From G963663315 sp965204925 (lineage in GTDB: Bacteria; Pseudomonadota; Gammaproteobacteria; Arenicellales; Poriferihabitantaceae): a DNA stretch of 64,000 nt. The notes under the pieces are model-generated. The model ran no database searches. It was not told where the DNA came from and saw only the letters and a list, made by a program, of their open reading frames with translations. Positions 33,076-42,533 of the stretch are shown one piece after another. The translations under genes and the position numbers were made by a program. Location: contig OZ242021.1 of assembly GCA_965204925.1 (NCBI GenBank), forward strand, positions 124,001-188,000. Direction: 5' to 3'. How positions within the stretch are numbered: the stretch's first letter is position 1; each line of letters begins with the position of its first letter.

Positions 33076-34677
33076 GGAGAATATCTGTTCAACAAACGTG
33101 TGCCGGTATCACTCCGCCCGCATCATCGCCAGATTACGCTTGTCGCGGTCGAATACCAGGGCAAGCAGATGAACCTTGCTGTTGCCCGTGCGGTACTTGC
33201 CCGCATAATCCTTATCCCGCATCTGCACAAGCGCCTCCTCCAGCCTCGCCTGTACTTGCGCTTCCCGCGCTATCTTCAATTCCAGCACAAATACCTGATT
33301 ATCCCGTATCAATACCATGTCAGAACGACCCCGACTCGTGGAATCCTCAACCCGAATGTCCATACCCAGTATCACAAAACACGAATACAACAGGGAAGCA
33401 TAATACCCCTCGCCATATTCTCCCGCTTCACGAGCGCCCCACTGGTACGGAATACCGGCGAAGAACGCCTGCAATTCCCGTTCAAATCCCGCAAAGTCGT
33501 TGCCGTCCAGCAAGGCAATCAACGCCCTGCCGTACTCCGATACCCGCACTACATCTCCGGTGATCGCCTCCAGCAATTGCCGGTTCAGACTCAATCTCAC
33601 TTCATGATTGGGATAGTCCAGTGTGTAGAAAATACCCTCGGGACGATTTTCTTCATCCACAAGGGTCAGATACCCGCACTGGAATAACAGGGCGTTCAGA
33701 TTGACTCGCTCAACCTCAAATGTGGACAGGTCGCTGCGATACATATGCAGGTTCTCCAAATCCAGCGTATTGACCGCCCCGCTTGCCATGCGCTCGTACA
33801 AAAAGGACGGCGTGCCGGTCTCATACCACCAGGGAATGAACTCCCGGTTCCTGAAATACAGCAGGATGTCGAACGGGTTGTAGACCTTCTCCTTCCCGCG
33901 CCAGTGATAGCCGTTGTACCAGCGCCGGATTTGTTTGCGCTCCGATTTCGTCACACTCGCCAGTTCGGGAGCGAACACCGTTTCAAGGTCTTTCTCGGTA
34001 TAACCGCACAGGGTGGCGTATTCAGGGTTCAGGCTGAGGTCGTAGAGGTTATTGAGTACCGAGAACAGGCTGACCTTCGAGTACATGCTGATGCCGGTGA
34101 TGAATACGAAACGAATGTAGCGGGCGCAGCCCTTGATCATGCCGTAGAAGCCGCGCAGATAATCGCGGTTCTCACGCGCCAGTTCCTTGTTCTCCAGTAC
34201 ATCCAGTATCGGCTTGTCGTATTCGTCTATCAGAATCACCACCTGTTGTCCGGTGTCATCATAGAGACTGACAATCAGGTTGTACAGGCGATCCGGAGCC
34301 GTACGAGCCTCTGGCGGCGGTTTGATTCCTGCCCGTTTTTCATGCGTTGCCAGTTGATTGAAGATATTGCTCTTCAGGTTCCCTGATTCGCTGTAGTTCG
34401 CGTCAAAGCTCAGGCGCACCACCGGATGTTTGTTGTTCCAGTCCCAACGCTCATGAATATAAAGCCCGCGGAACAACTCCTCGCTGCCGGCAAACAGTTC
34501 ATGCAGGGTATCTATCAGCAAACTCTTGCCGAAACGCCGCGGGCGCGACAGGAAGTAGTATCGACTTCCGCCTTTGGTCAAACTCCACAGATGGAGAGTC
34601 TTGTCGACATAGTAGCAGTTGCGCTCCCGCATATTACGGAAGGAGGAGTCACCGATCGGCAGTTCCAGCTTGTTCAT
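33076..34677. repeat. Tandem unit 3, partial (similarity ends at the gene's 5' end)
   Basis: The third unit keeps the left edge and the gene, but the region upstream of the gene differs from units 1 and 2 and lacks the MetF-like fragment. It could be the founding copy or a diverged end of the array. Confidence 0.75.
33109..34677 (-). CDS. AAA-ATPase-like/PD-(D/E)XK nuclease-like protein, copy 3
   Basis: The product is 522 residues long and starts MNKLELPIGDSSF. It has RPRRFGKS, LIDEYDKP and a C-terminal GRSD...ELK core (ELK here, EFK in copies 1 and 2). Its C-terminal third (ARLEEALVQMRDKDYAGKY and the preceding segment) is closest to copy 4 at 51.4 kb, while its middle resembles copy 1, so the copies are mosaic. 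I took the ATG at 34677 by alignment; the frame is open to 34782. Function in the family is unproven. Confidence 0.85.
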   Translation of the reverse strand: MNKLELPIGDSSFRNMRERNCYYVDKTLHLWSLTKGGSRYYFLSRPRRFGKSLLIDTLHELFAGSEELFRGLYIHERWDWNNKHPVVRLSFDANYSESGNLKSNIFNQLATHEKRAGIKPPPEARTAPDRLYNLIVSLYDDTGQQVVILIDEYDKPILDVLENKELARENRDYLRGFYGMIKGCARYIRFVFITGISMYSKVSLFSVLNNLYDLSLNPEYATLCGYTEKDLETVFAPELASVTKSERKQIRRWYNGYHWRGKEKVYNPFDILLYFRNREFIPWWYETGTPSFLYERMASGAVNTLDLENLHMYRSDLSTFEVERVNLNALLFQCGYLTLVDEENRPEGIFYTLDYPNHEVRLSLNRQLLEAITGDVVRVSEYGRALIALLDGNDFAGFERELQAFFAGIPYQWGAREAGEYGEGYYASLLYSCFVILGMDIRVEDSTSRGRSDMVLIRDNQVFVLELKIAREAQVQARLEEALVQMRDKDYAGKYRTGNSKVHLLALVFDRDKRNLAMMRAE

Positions 34678-34707
34678 TGTCATCTTGTCCGCCGGGAATG
34701 TTTGCCG

Positions 34708-34713
34708 ATCATA
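34708..34713 (-). promoter_or_regulatory. Extended -10 element of ATPase copy 3
   Basis: Minus-strand TGCTATGAT about 30 bases before the start codon. The surrounding sequence differs from copies 1 and 2, yet the element is kept. Confidence 0.4.
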
Positions 34714-34774
34714 GCACAAGAAGACGTTCGCATTTCTCCTTGCGCTTCCCTGTCCACCCTGACCCAATCCAGTC

Positions 34775-34783
34775 TGGTACAAT
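34775..34783 (+). promoter_or_regulatory. Candidate extended -10 promoter of yggS–proC–yggT
   Basis: TGGTACAAT lies about 65 bases before the yggS start. The -35 region is poor (CTGACC too close), so this would act as an extended -10 promoter. Confidence 0.35.
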
Positions 34784-34847
34784 TACCGATCAGCGACCGG
34801 CGTCGGACAGGCCGGCGCCCGCTATTTCAGCAATGCGACCGACCGCG

Positions 34848-35567
34848 ATGACAAACGAAGAAAATCCACTCCTGCAACGCTACCGAAAAACCCGCGAACG
34901 AATACAGCTTTATGCGGAAAAATACCGGCGTTCACACGATTCCATATCACTGATCGCAGTCGGCAAATGTCATCCGGTAGAGAAAATGATCGTATTGCTT
35001 CAGAACGGACACAGCGAATTTGCCGAGAATTTTGTACAGGAAGGATCCGGTAAAATCGATCAGGTGGCAGAGTATTGCGCCGAAAACGGGATTACCCGCT
35101 CACCCTGCTGGCACTTCATCGGACATATACAAAGCAGAAAGAGCCGCATGATCGCCGAGAAATTCGACTGGGCGCATACGGTCGAATCGGCAAAAGTGGC
35201 CGACCGACTGGATCGCTACAGAACTGCATCGGGGCCGCTCAATGTACTGATCCAGCTGAACCTGCAACAGGAAGAATCGAAGTCCGGCGTCCGTGTTTGT
35301 GAATCCGAAAGGCTCGCCGACCATATTCAAACGCTACCCGGCCTCAGGCTGCGCGGTTTAATGATCATTCCAAGGCCGGAACCGGATTTCGGGAAGCAAT
35401 GCGCCGTGTTTCGCCAGTGCCGGCAACATTTGCAATACCTGAACGACAAAGGGCATAGCCTCGATCAACTGTCGATGGGTATGACTGCGGATATGGAGGC
35501 GGCCATCGCCGAAGGCGCCACCCAACTCAGGATCGGTACTGCCATCTTCGGGCCGAGGCCGTTATAG
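34848..35567 (+). CDS. yggS: YggS-type pyridoxal-phosphate homeostasis protein
   Basis: This cytoplasmic protein binds PLP and helps to keep vitamin B6 and amino-acid pools balanced; no catalytic reaction is firmly known. The 239-residue product has the PLP lysine in AVGKCHP (K40; relatives usually have AVSK), FAENFVQEG, WHFIGHIQSRKSR, GLMIIP, and the phosphate-binding SMGMTADMEAAI followed by RIGTAIFG. I chose the ATG at 34848 because it matches the usual N-terminus; the longer frame to 34677 would begin in the ATPase array's 5' region. proC follows 24 bases later, a gene pair widely conserved in proteobacteria. Confidence 0.93.
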   Translation: MTNEENPLLQRYRKTRERIQLYAEKYRRSHDSISLIAVGKCHPVEKMIVLLQNGHSEFAENFVQEGSGKIDQVAEYCAENGITRSPCWHFIGHIQSRKSRMIAEKFDWAHTVESAKVADRLDRYRTASGPLNVLIQLNLQQEESKSGVRVCESERLADHIQTLPGLRLRGLMIIPRPEPDFGKQCAVFRQCRQHLQYLNDKGHSLDQLSMGMTADMEAAIAEGATQLRIGTAIFGPRPL

Positions 35568-35591
35568 TACAATCTCACTGTACCCGAACTC

Positions 35592-36431
35592 ATGAATCAG
35601 ACAACGGAAAACCGCATGATTGCTTTTATCGGCGGCGGCAACATGGCACGCAGTATAACAGGCGGGCTGATTGCATCGGGCTGGGCGCCCGACCACATCC
35701 ACGTGTCGGACCCGGCAGCCGACCAGCGAACCCGGCTGCAACGGCAATTTGGCGTACACGTATACGAGGATAACGCCCCCTGCGCGCAGAACGGTGAAGT
35801 GATCGTTTTCGCGGTCAAGCCCCAAATGATGCAACAGGCCGTTTTTTCCGTAAACCACCTGTTGAGAACGAACCGGCCTCTCGTCCTGTCGATTGCCGCC
35901 GGCATCCGCATTGCCGACATCGTCCGCTGGACTGGCGCGCCATTGCCGGTAGTGCGGGTAATGCCGAACACTCCTTCCCTCGTTGGCAGCGGCATAAGCG
36001 CAATGCTGGCAAACTCCGAAACGGGTGAACGTCAATACAGAACCGCAGAATCGATCATGCAATCGGTCGGCCCGGTAATACGTGTGGAAAGTGAGCGCGA
36101 TATGGATGTCGTAACGGGTATATCCGGCAGTGGCCCGGCGTATTATTTCAAGCTCATGGAGATCATGATCGAGTCGGCAACAAACAACGGGCTGGACGAA
36201 CAAATCGCCAGAACCCTGGTGCTGCAAACCGCCTTCGGGACTGCCAGACTGGCTCTGGCCAGCGAATATCCACCTGACCAGCTTCGCCGGCAAGTCACTT
36301 CGCCCGGAGGAACGACCCAGGCCGCCCTGTCCTTTATGGAGGGGAACGGAATCGACCGCATTCTGGCGGACGGTATCCAGGCAGCCATTGAAAAATCCGG
36401 TGAACTGGCTAACCAGACAGGAAAAACCTGA
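35592..36431 (+). CDS. proC: Pyrroline-5-carboxylate reductase
   Basis: It reduces 1-pyrroline-5-carboxylate to L-proline with NAD(P)H, the last step of proline synthesis. The 279-residue product has the Rossmann motif FIGGGNMA near residue 13, VRVMPNTPSLVGSG, SGSGPAYYF, and the family signature SPGGTTQAALSFME near the C-terminus. An internal ATG at 35616 is an alternative start. The TGA stop is followed directly by the ATG of yggT, so the two are likely cotranslated. Confidence 0.95.
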   Translation: MNQTTENRMIAFIGGGNMARSITGGLIASGWAPDHIHVSDPAADQRTRLQRQFGVHVYEDNAPCAQNGEVIVFAVKPQMMQQAVFSVNHLLRTNRPLVLSIAAGIRIADIVRWTGAPLPVVRVMPNTPSLVGSGISAMLANSETGERQYRTAESIMQSVGPVIRVESERDMDVVTGISGSGPAYYFKLMEIMIESATNNGLDEQIARTLVLQTAFGTARLALASEYPPDQLRRQVTSPGGTTQAALSFMEGNGIDRILADGIQAAIEKSGELANQTGKT

Positions 36432-37004
36432 ATGCCCTATATACAAAACGCGCTCAGCCTTACAATCGAAACGATCCTCGGTTTTTACCTGATCGTCGTA
36501 ATTCTGCGATTCCTGTTCCAGCTTTTGCGGGCGGATTCCAGGAATCCACTCTGTCAACTGGTGATCGTCGCTACGCGCCTTCCACTGCAAATCCTGCGCA
36601 GGTTAATACCCGGGCTTTTCGGTATTGATCTGGCAGCGGTCGCGCTCATACTGCTGATCGCCTTTATCAAAATCATGCTGCTGCTGTCGGTCTCGGGCTT
36701 GCCGGCCGCTCCCGCCGGCGCATTTGTGCTGGCGCTCGGCGAATCGATCAATACCCTGATCTGGATACTGATCATCGTCATTCTCGTCAGTGCAGTATTA
36801 AGCTGGGTAGCGCCCATGTCGAGACATCCGCTAGCCCGGCTCGCCTCCAGCATGAGTGAACCGCTCCTGAGACCGTTCCGGCAATTGATTCCCGCAATTT
36901 CGGGGATCGATATTACCCCTGTTCTGGCGTTACTGGTATTGAACCTGGCACAGCGTCTGATCGTTCACCCACTGAACGACCTCGGCCGCGGCATGCTGGT
37001 CTGA
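36432..37004 (+). CDS. yggT: YggT family integral membrane protein
   Basis: The 190-residue product has two YggT repeats, each with a long hydrophobic pair of helices. The first is near residues 10–30 and 60–80; the second begins SINTLIWILIIVILVSAVLSW. Each repeat has a short RPFRQLIPxxxGID-type or RLIPGLFGID-type motif. Members sit in the inner membrane and have been linked to osmotic or potassium stress; the precise role is unknown. Its position directly behind proC is typical. Confidence 0.88.
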   Translation: MPYIQNALSLTIETILGFYLIVVILRFLFQLLRADSRNPLCQLVIVATRLPLQILRRLIPGLFGIDLAAVALILLIAFIKIMLLLSVSGLPAAPAGAFVLALGESINTLIWILIIVILVSAVLSWVAPMSRHPLARLASSMSEPLLRPFRQLIPAISGIDITPVLALLVLNLAQRLIVHPLNDLGRGMLV

Positions 37005-37019
37005 GCAATGCCGGACCGG

Positions 37020-38603
37020 TCAGGAAAATCGGGAGTCGCGCAGCAGGAACAGAATCAGGGCAATGACCGGAAGGCCGAGCAGGACCGTGATCATGAAAAA
37101 CTGCGAATAACCGAGTGTATCGACGATCGCCCCCGAATAACCGCCCAGCATCTTGGGAATGAGGGTCATGACCGAGGTGAAAATGGCAAACTGCATGGCA
37201 GTAAATCGGATATTGGTCAGAGATGACAAAAAAGCGACGAAGGAAGCCGTTGCAATTCCGGCGCTCAGGTTGTCCGCGCCAATGACAACATATAGCCAGT
37301 TCATGTCATAGCCGACACGCGCCAGCAGCAGGAACAACAGATTGGTAGCGGCAGACAGGATGGCGCCGAGCAGAAGGATGCGGATGACGCCGAAGCGGAC
37401 CGCCAGCGCTCCGCCGAGGAAGCCGCCAAGCAGTGTCATGATCAGGCCGAACGCCTTGGAAACGTTAGCGATCTCGATTTTTGAATATCCGAGATCCTGG
37501 TAAAATACATTAGAGATCACCCCAAGAACGATATCGGAAATGCGGTACAACCCGACCAGGGCAAGCAGCAACAAGGCGCTGGAGAACCCGTATCGCTGAA
37601 AGAAGTCCCGTACGGGCTTGAGATAAAGCATATTCATGCCGCCCCCCTTTACAATATTCAGCTTGACGAGCGAAACTGCAACAGCGGCAGCGGCGAGCGC
37701 TCCCGCCAGCAACCTTGCAGATTCGATCGCGATACCGGCAAGCGCCCGGTTATGCAGAATCGCCTGTAACAGGGCGCTGGCTCGGGGCGCCAGATCCACC
37801 GAAATCCGGTAAGTAAAAATGAAGGCGCTGACACATAAGACAAACAGGACCAGGATATGAAGTCTTTCGTGCACCTCGCGCGTCGCGGCGCTGGTCTCAC
37901 GGTCGCGCGCCCGGCCCGAATGGCCGGCAGGTTCGGGAACCAGCAACGTAGTCGCAATCCCGATCAGCATAAAGGCGGCCATGGCCAGATAAGTGAACTT
38001 CCATGCCGCATAGAGATATTGCCCGGAGGTGGAACCGAACCAGGTCGCCAGATACAACGCCCCGGCGCCAGCGATCAACATACCAACCCGATATCCCGCG
38101 ATGTACGTCGACGACATCAATGCCTGAAGTTTCATTTCCGCCGACTCGATACGCCAGGCATCAATGACAATATCCTGGGTAGCGGAAGAAAACCCGAGCA
38201 ACGTCGCGGCCGCTGCCATCCACATCAAACTGTTGCCTCCTGATGACGGGTCCTGCAACGCCATCAGGGATATCGACAAAACAACGCTCAGTTGCGCGAA
38301 CAGGATCCAGCTCCGGCGCCTGCCCAGCCTGCGGTCAAGCGCGGGCAGCGGCAGGGAATCGACCAGCGGCGCCCAGATGAACTTGAACGAATAGCCGAGC
38401 GCGGCCCAGCTGAACAGGGTGACGACGGAATGCTCAATCCCCGCCTCCCTGAGCCACAGCGACAGCGAGGAGAATATCAGCATCAGCGGCAACCCCGCGG
38501 AGAACCCGAAAAACAACATCGCAATGACTCGCGGGTGGGCAAACGAGCGTAACGCCTCGCCCCAGCGTATATCGGAAACCGGATGATCGACAGTATCAGT
38601 CAC
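37020..38603 (-). CDS. ampG: AmpG-type muropeptide permease (MFS)
   Basis: The 527-residue polytopic protein fits AmpG, the inner-membrane importer of GlcNAc-anhydro-muropeptides for cell-wall recycling. Supporting motifs are FSAGLPLMLIFSSLSLWLREAGI at the first helix, FKFIWAPLVDSLPLP with LGRRRSW in the first cytoplasmic loop, and SSATQDIVIDAWRIE. About twelve to fourteen hydrophobic segments can be read. It converges on yggT and diverges from pyrE. No beta-lactamase or ampR gene is nearby. Confidence 0.9.
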   Translation of the reverse strand: MTDTVDHPVSDIRWGEALRSFAHPRVIAMLFFGFSAGLPLMLIFSSLSLWLREAGIEHSVVTLFSWAALGYSFKFIWAPLVDSLPLPALDRRLGRRRSWILFAQLSVVLSISLMALQDPSSGGNSLMWMAAAATLLGFSSATQDIVIDAWRIESAEMKLQALMSSTYIAGYRVGMLIAGAGALYLATWFGSTSGQYLYAAWKFTYLAMAAFMLIGIATTLLVPEPAGHSGRARDRETSAATREVHERLHILVLFVLCVSAFIFTYRISVDLAPRASALLQAILHNRALAGIAIESARLLAGALAAAAVAVSLVKLNIVKGGGMNMLYLKPVRDFFQRYGFSSALLLLALVGLYRISDIVLGVISNVFYQDLGYSKIEIANVSKAFGLIMTLLGGFLGGALAVRFGVIRILLLGAILSAATNLLFLLLARVGYDMNWLYVVIGADNLSAGIATASFVAFLSSLTNIRFTAMQFAIFTSVMTLIPKMLGGYSGAIVDTLGYSQFFMITVLLGLPVIALILFLLRDSRFS

Positions 38604-38689
38604 GGATTATGTCCGCAGTTGCAAAACCGGATATGACCGGAATATGGAAACATCGGGTTCCCAAAAACCCTGACGGCCGGTCGCAGTTG

Positions 38690-38695
38690 TATAAT
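38690..38695 (+). promoter_or_regulatory. Possible -10 box upstream of pyrE
   Basis: TATAAT lies 50 bases before the pyrE start in the ampG–pyrE divergent interval. No good -35 box is present at the usual distance. Confidence 0.28.
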
Positions 38696-38744
38696 ATACT
38701 TGACTCGGGACAAGCGGGAGAATTTCGGGGGGCGGACCCAAAAC

Positions 38745-39452
38745 ATGAAGTCATACCAGACAGAACTTCTGCAAACCTGCATTGACAACGATATTTTGAG
38801 GTTTGGGGAGTATACACTCAAATCAGGGAGAAAAAGCCCGTATTTTTTCAATGCCGGACTATTCAATAACGGCGACTTGCTCGCTCGCATAGCCAGATGT
38901 TACGCCCTGTTGATATCGGAAAAGATAACACATGACTACATGTTGTACGGGCCGGCCTACAAGGGCATCCCGCTCGTAGCCGCGACCGCGGTACAACTGG
39001 CGCAGCGCCACGGCGCCAGCGTCAGCTACGCATTCAACCGCAAAGAGGAAAAAGACCATGGCGAGGGCGGGAATATCGTGGGCGCCGGGCTGAAAGGAAA
39101 TGTAGTGATCCTGGATGATGTCATTACAGCGGGAACTTCGGTTATCGAATCCACTGAACGGATCCGCGTCTGCGGAGGCACGCCTTGCGCCCTCATTATC
39201 GCCCTTGACCGGCAAGAGACAGTGGGTAACGGGAATCTTTCGGCGGTACAGATGATTGAACAGCAGTGCCGGATACCGGTATATGCCTTGTTCAAACTCG
39301 AGGACCTGATTGCCTTTATGCGGCAAAATCGGCAACTTGAGACCCATATTGAAGCGATATCACGCTATCGGGACAATTACGGCATTGCTACGGATGCGAA
39401 CCCGGCTGCCTGCCCACACAATGACGGCAAGCGGGGACGGGTTCCGGCTTGA
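38745..39452 (+). CDS. pyrE: Orotate phosphoribosyltransferase
   Basis: It joins orotate and PRPP to make orotidine 5'-phosphate in pyrimidine synthesis. The 235-residue product has GEYTLKSGRKSPYFFNAG near the N-terminus, YGPAYKGIPL, NRKEEKDHGEGG, and the PRPP motif VILDDVITAGTS. It is about 20 residues longer than the E. coli enzyme, with the extra at the C-terminus. I used the ATG at 38745 because MKSYQTELLQ matches the family start; the frame is open from 38700. Its stop overlaps the TTG start of the next gene. Confidence 0.95.
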   Translation: MKSYQTELLQTCIDNDILRFGEYTLKSGRKSPYFFNAGLFNNGDLLARIARCYALLISEKITHDYMLYGPAYKGIPLVAATAVQLAQRHGASVSYAFNRKEEKDHGEGGNIVGAGLKGNVVILDDVITAGTSVIESTERIRVCGGTPCALIIALDRQETVGNGNLSAVQMIEQQCRIPVYALFKLEDLIAFMRQNRQLETHIEAISRYRDNYGIATDANPAACPHNDGKRGRVPA

Positions 39453-40333
39453 TCGATTACGTCAAACGCCACTGGCGCGGTGAACTGTCGCTGGCCCATG
39501 CCTGTCTGATCAATCTGGTTTTATTGTTTTTTGCGTTGAATTTTCTGGAGAGGTTCATCTACCCTCCCTGGCTTGAAGGCGAAACGGTCGTTAGCGCGGC
39601 GGTACTGGTCTTCTCCGTTCTCGTACGCCTCATTATCTACCCCTGGCAGGCCATAGGGGTCCTGCGCGCCTGTGAAAAATCCCTGCAACGGGATATTGAC
39701 AGGATCTGGATCATCGCCGCCCAGGGAGTTGTCGTATTGAGTATCGTAGGCACTCTGGCATCGGCATTTTCCAGCTACCAGTCACTGACAGAATACAGAC
39801 AGAGTCTGAAACCGCACAAGGGTTACGAGATTCCACCGGAATATACGTTCGAACTCATCAACGAGGACACGATCGTGCACCTGAACGGCCCGTTCCAGTC
39901 CGGCATCACGCGACAATTTTCCGAATTTATCGAACAGCGCCCGAACATTACCGGAGTCATTCTGGACAGCATCGGCGGACAAATTTCAGAAGGCCGCGGG
40001 CTGGCCCGGGTAATCCGGGAAAACGCATTGGACACTTACAGCCTCGACCACTGCATGTCGGCCTGCACCACGGCATTTGCCGCAGGCGTCAAACGCGCCC
40101 TCGCCGCGAACGCCCGACTCGGATTCCACCAGTACCAGGCGTTCACCTCTTATCCGAAACTCGACCCGAAAGACGAACAGGCCAAGGATATTGTCCTGTT
40201 CAGGGCGCAGGGAGTTTCCGAGTCGTTCTTGCAGAAGATATTCAGCCATCCACCGCAGGGAATGTGGTGGCCACAACACGAAGAACTGCTAAAGAGCAAT
40301 TTTATCCACCAGTCCGGGTTTTCGTTCGATTGA
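39449..40333 (+). CDS. Membrane protein with ClpP-like periplasmic domain
   Basis: I do not recognise a named family member. The 294-residue product has three or four N-terminal hydrophobic segments (about 17–35, 48–70 and 88–108) followed by a soluble domain resembling the ClpP/crotonase-type fold of uncharacterised periplasmic proteins. It shows VHLNGPF, GVILDSIGGQISEGRGLARVIR, and a CMSACTTAFAAG segment where the catalytic serine would be expected, then ARLGFHQYQAF. A protease role is inference. The start is TTG at 39449, overlapping the pyrE stop, so it is probably translated with pyrE. Confidence 0.7.
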   Translation: MIDYVKRHWRGELSLAHACLINLVLLFFALNFLERFIYPPWLEGETVVSAAVLVFSVLVRLIIYPWQAIGVLRACEKSLQRDIDRIWIIAAQGVVVLSIVGTLASAFSSYQSLTEYRQSLKPHKGYEIPPEYTFELINEDTIVHLNGPFQSGITRQFSEFIEQRPNITGVILDSIGGQISEGRGLARVIRENALDTYSLDHCMSACTTAFAAGVKRALAANARLGFHQYQAFTSYPKLDPKDEQAKDIVLFRAQGVSESFLQKIFSHPPQGMWWPQHEELLKSNFIHQSGFSFD

Positions 40334-40357
40334 TGCCCGACGGCGGCTCATTACCGT

Positions 40358-41209
40358 TCAACGCGGGGTGATGCCGCGCAATCTCTCACTGCGTCGACGC
40401 AGCATCTCGATAGTGGACAACAACAGGATCGACATGGTAACGAGCAACGTCGCCACCGCCAGAATAGTCGGACTGATCTGCTCACGAATACCGGAAAACA
40501 TCTGCCAGGGAATGGTACGCTGCTCATAACTTCCGACGAACAGAACTACGACCACTTCGTCAAATGAAGTGATGAATGCGAACAACGCGCCGGAAATAAC
40601 GCCCGGCAGAATGAGCGGCACGATGATTTTGAAAAAAGTGGTCGTCGGCGACGCTCCGAGAGTGGCGGCGGCCCGTACCAGACTGTGGTCGAAACCAACG
40701 AGTGTCGCTGTTACTGTTATCACGACAAACGGCGTGCCCAACGCCGCATGCGCCAGTATCACACCAACATGAGTAGAAGACAACCCGATTTTGGTATAGA
40801 AAAAATACATTCCGGCGGCAGAGATGATCAACGGTACAATCATCGGGGAGATCAGGATACCCATCACGATCGATTTGTGCGGCATGTCTGCGCGGCTCAG
40901 TCCAAGGGCGGCCACCGTCCCCAGGACAGTCGAGATCAGCGTCGCAAATACGGCAATGATAAAACTGTTCTCGACGGCGCCCTGCCAATTCAGATTGGTG
41001 AAAAAATCCCGGTACCATTTGAGCGAGTAGCCTTCCGGATCGAACGTCAGCATTTTTTCAGTAAAGGTGAAAAACGGCACGGCGTTGAACGACAGCGGGA
41101 TCACGACCACGACCGGCGCGATCAGGAAAAAGAATATGAGCCCGCAAATAACCAGATAAGTGTAGCGCCAGAGTCTTTCCAACGGAGTTGTATAGGCTGG
41201 TAAGGACAT
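40358..41209 (-). CDS. potC: Polyamine ABC transporter permease
   Basis: The 283-residue inner-membrane protein is one half of the transport channel. It has six hydrophobic segments and the cytoplasmic EAA-type loop (VRAAATLGASPTTTFFKIIVPLILPGV) that docks on the ATPase. The order potA–potD–potB–potC on one strand, with four bases between potB and potC, shows an operon. Putrescine or spermidine is the likely substrate; the exact polyamine cannot be read from the permease. Confidence 0.88.
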   Translation of the reverse strand: MSLPAYTTPLERLWRYTYLVICGLIFFFLIAPVVVVIPLSFNAVPFFTFTEKMLTFDPEGYSLKWYRDFFTNLNWQGAVENSFIIAVFATLISTVLGTVAALGLSRADMPHKSIVMGILISPMIVPLIISAAGMYFFYTKIGLSSTHVGVILAHAALGTPFVVITVTATLVGFDHSLVRAAATLGASPTTTFFKIIVPLILPGVISGALFAFITSFDEVVVVLFVGSYEQRTIPWQMFSGIREQISPTILAVATLLVTMSILLLSTIEMLRRRSERLRGITPR

Positions 41210-41213
41210 GGTT

Positions 41214-42494
41214 CTATCCCAGTTTCATGTTGTCGATACCGACCAGCTTGTCGTACAGGAAGTACAGAGCCAGCACGACCACCAGCAGAATCGAACCCAG
41301 TGCGGCCGCCAGCCCCCAATTCAATGAACTGGACATGTGGAAGGCGATGAAGTTGCTGATCAGCGTACCGCTCTGACCGCCAACGAGCGCCGGAGTGATA
41401 TAGTAGCCAATGGCGAGAATGAACACGAGGATGGCGCCGGCGCCAACCCCCGAAACGGTATTCGGCATATAAACCCGGACGAACGCGGTAAACGGAGTGG
41501 CGCCCAGCGATTTGGCGGCGCGCATATAGCTGGGCGGGATCGTTTTCATGACACTGAACAGGGGCAATACCATGAACGGCAGCAGAATATGCACCATGGC
41601 CACGATCGTTCCGGTGCGGTTGTGGATCATCGCCAAACGATCATCGGTAGCGACGAATCCCAGCCAGACCAGGAAATCATTGATCACGCCTTCCTGTTGC
41701 AGTAGCGCAATCCATGCCGTAGTGCGCACCAGCAACGATGTCCAGAACGGCAACAACACGAGGATGATTAGCAGGTTGCTCTTGCGGGTTGGCAAAACCG
41801 ATAGCAGGTAAGAGATCGGATAAGCCAGAATCAGGCAGATCACGGTGATCAGCAGGCTCATCCAGATCGTTCGCCAGAACAGCTTCAGATAAATCCGCCT
41901 CTTGTCATCGTTGAGGACAATATCGCCGTTCTCGTCATATCCCATATCCAGGGCAGCCAGGTAATAGGAAACCGTAAATGCCTTGCTTTCCCTCTTGAAA
42001 ACCCTCCAGTTCTCGATATCGCCCCACTTTTTGTCAAGATCAATAAACGCCTGCTTATAGGGCGGTTCGATCGTTTTTATTTTCCGCGCGGTTTTTCTGA
42101 ACAAACCGGAGAAGCCGGGTTTTTCGTAATTCAGCCGCCGCCCTACCTTGCCGGACGACCTGGCTTCACGGGCTTCTCTGAAATCCTCGGCCAATGCGGC
42201 AAACACCGCTTCATCGGGTAATTCTCCACTATACTCATCCCACTGTTGCAGCAACGGAGCGGTTCGATGCATGACCGCTCCGACCAGTTGATTCTCGACA
42301 CTACGAAACAACATGTCGAGTATCGGAATGAAAAAAGCAACCAGAATAAAGAGAAAGAGGGGAACAACAAGCCCGACCGCTTTCAGTTTCCCACGACGCT
42401 GGGCACGCGCCAGACTGACCTTCAGGGGAACTCCGTCAGCGGTAACGAGCGTTCCCGCTGACGATTGATTCACCGTTGACGCCGTGTCAGCCAC
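41214..42494 (-). CDS. potB: Polyamine ABC transporter permease with large periplasmic insertion
   Basis: The 426-residue product is the partner permease. It is ~130 residues longer than E. coli PotB. The extra lies between the first membrane segment (VGLVVPLFLFILVAFFIPIL) and the second, a mostly charged stretch at about residues 70–200, and should face the periplasm. The rest is typical, with SYLLSVLPTRKSNLLIILVLLPFWTSLLVRT and the EAA loop MRAAKSLGATPFTAFVRVYMP. Such long forms occur in other proteobacterial polyamine-type permeases. It lies ~98 bases after potD, with a hairpin in that gap. Confidence 0.87.
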   Translation of the reverse strand: MADTASTVNQSSAGTLVTADGVPLKVSLARAQRRGKLKAVGLVVPLFLFILVAFFIPILDMLFRSVENQLVGAVMHRTAPLLQQWDEYSGELPDEAVFAALAEDFREAREARSSGKVGRRLNYEKPGFSGLFRKTARKIKTIEPPYKQAFIDLDKKWGDIENWRVFKRESKAFTVSYYLAALDMGYDENGDIVLNDDKRRIYLKLFWRTIWMSLLITVICLILAYPISYLLSVLPTRKSNLLIILVLLPFWTSLLVRTTAWIALLQQEGVINDFLVWLGFVATDDRLAMIHNRTGTIVAMVHILLPFMVLPLFSVMKTIPPSYMRAAKSLGATPFTAFVRVYMPNTVSGVGAGAILVFILAIGYYITPALVGGQSGTLISNFIAFHMSSSLNWGLAAALGSILLVVVLALYFLYDKLVGIDNMKLG

Positions 42495-42533
42495 TCCGGA
42501 CGCCGCCCATTATCCGCCTGTATTCACAAGTGA

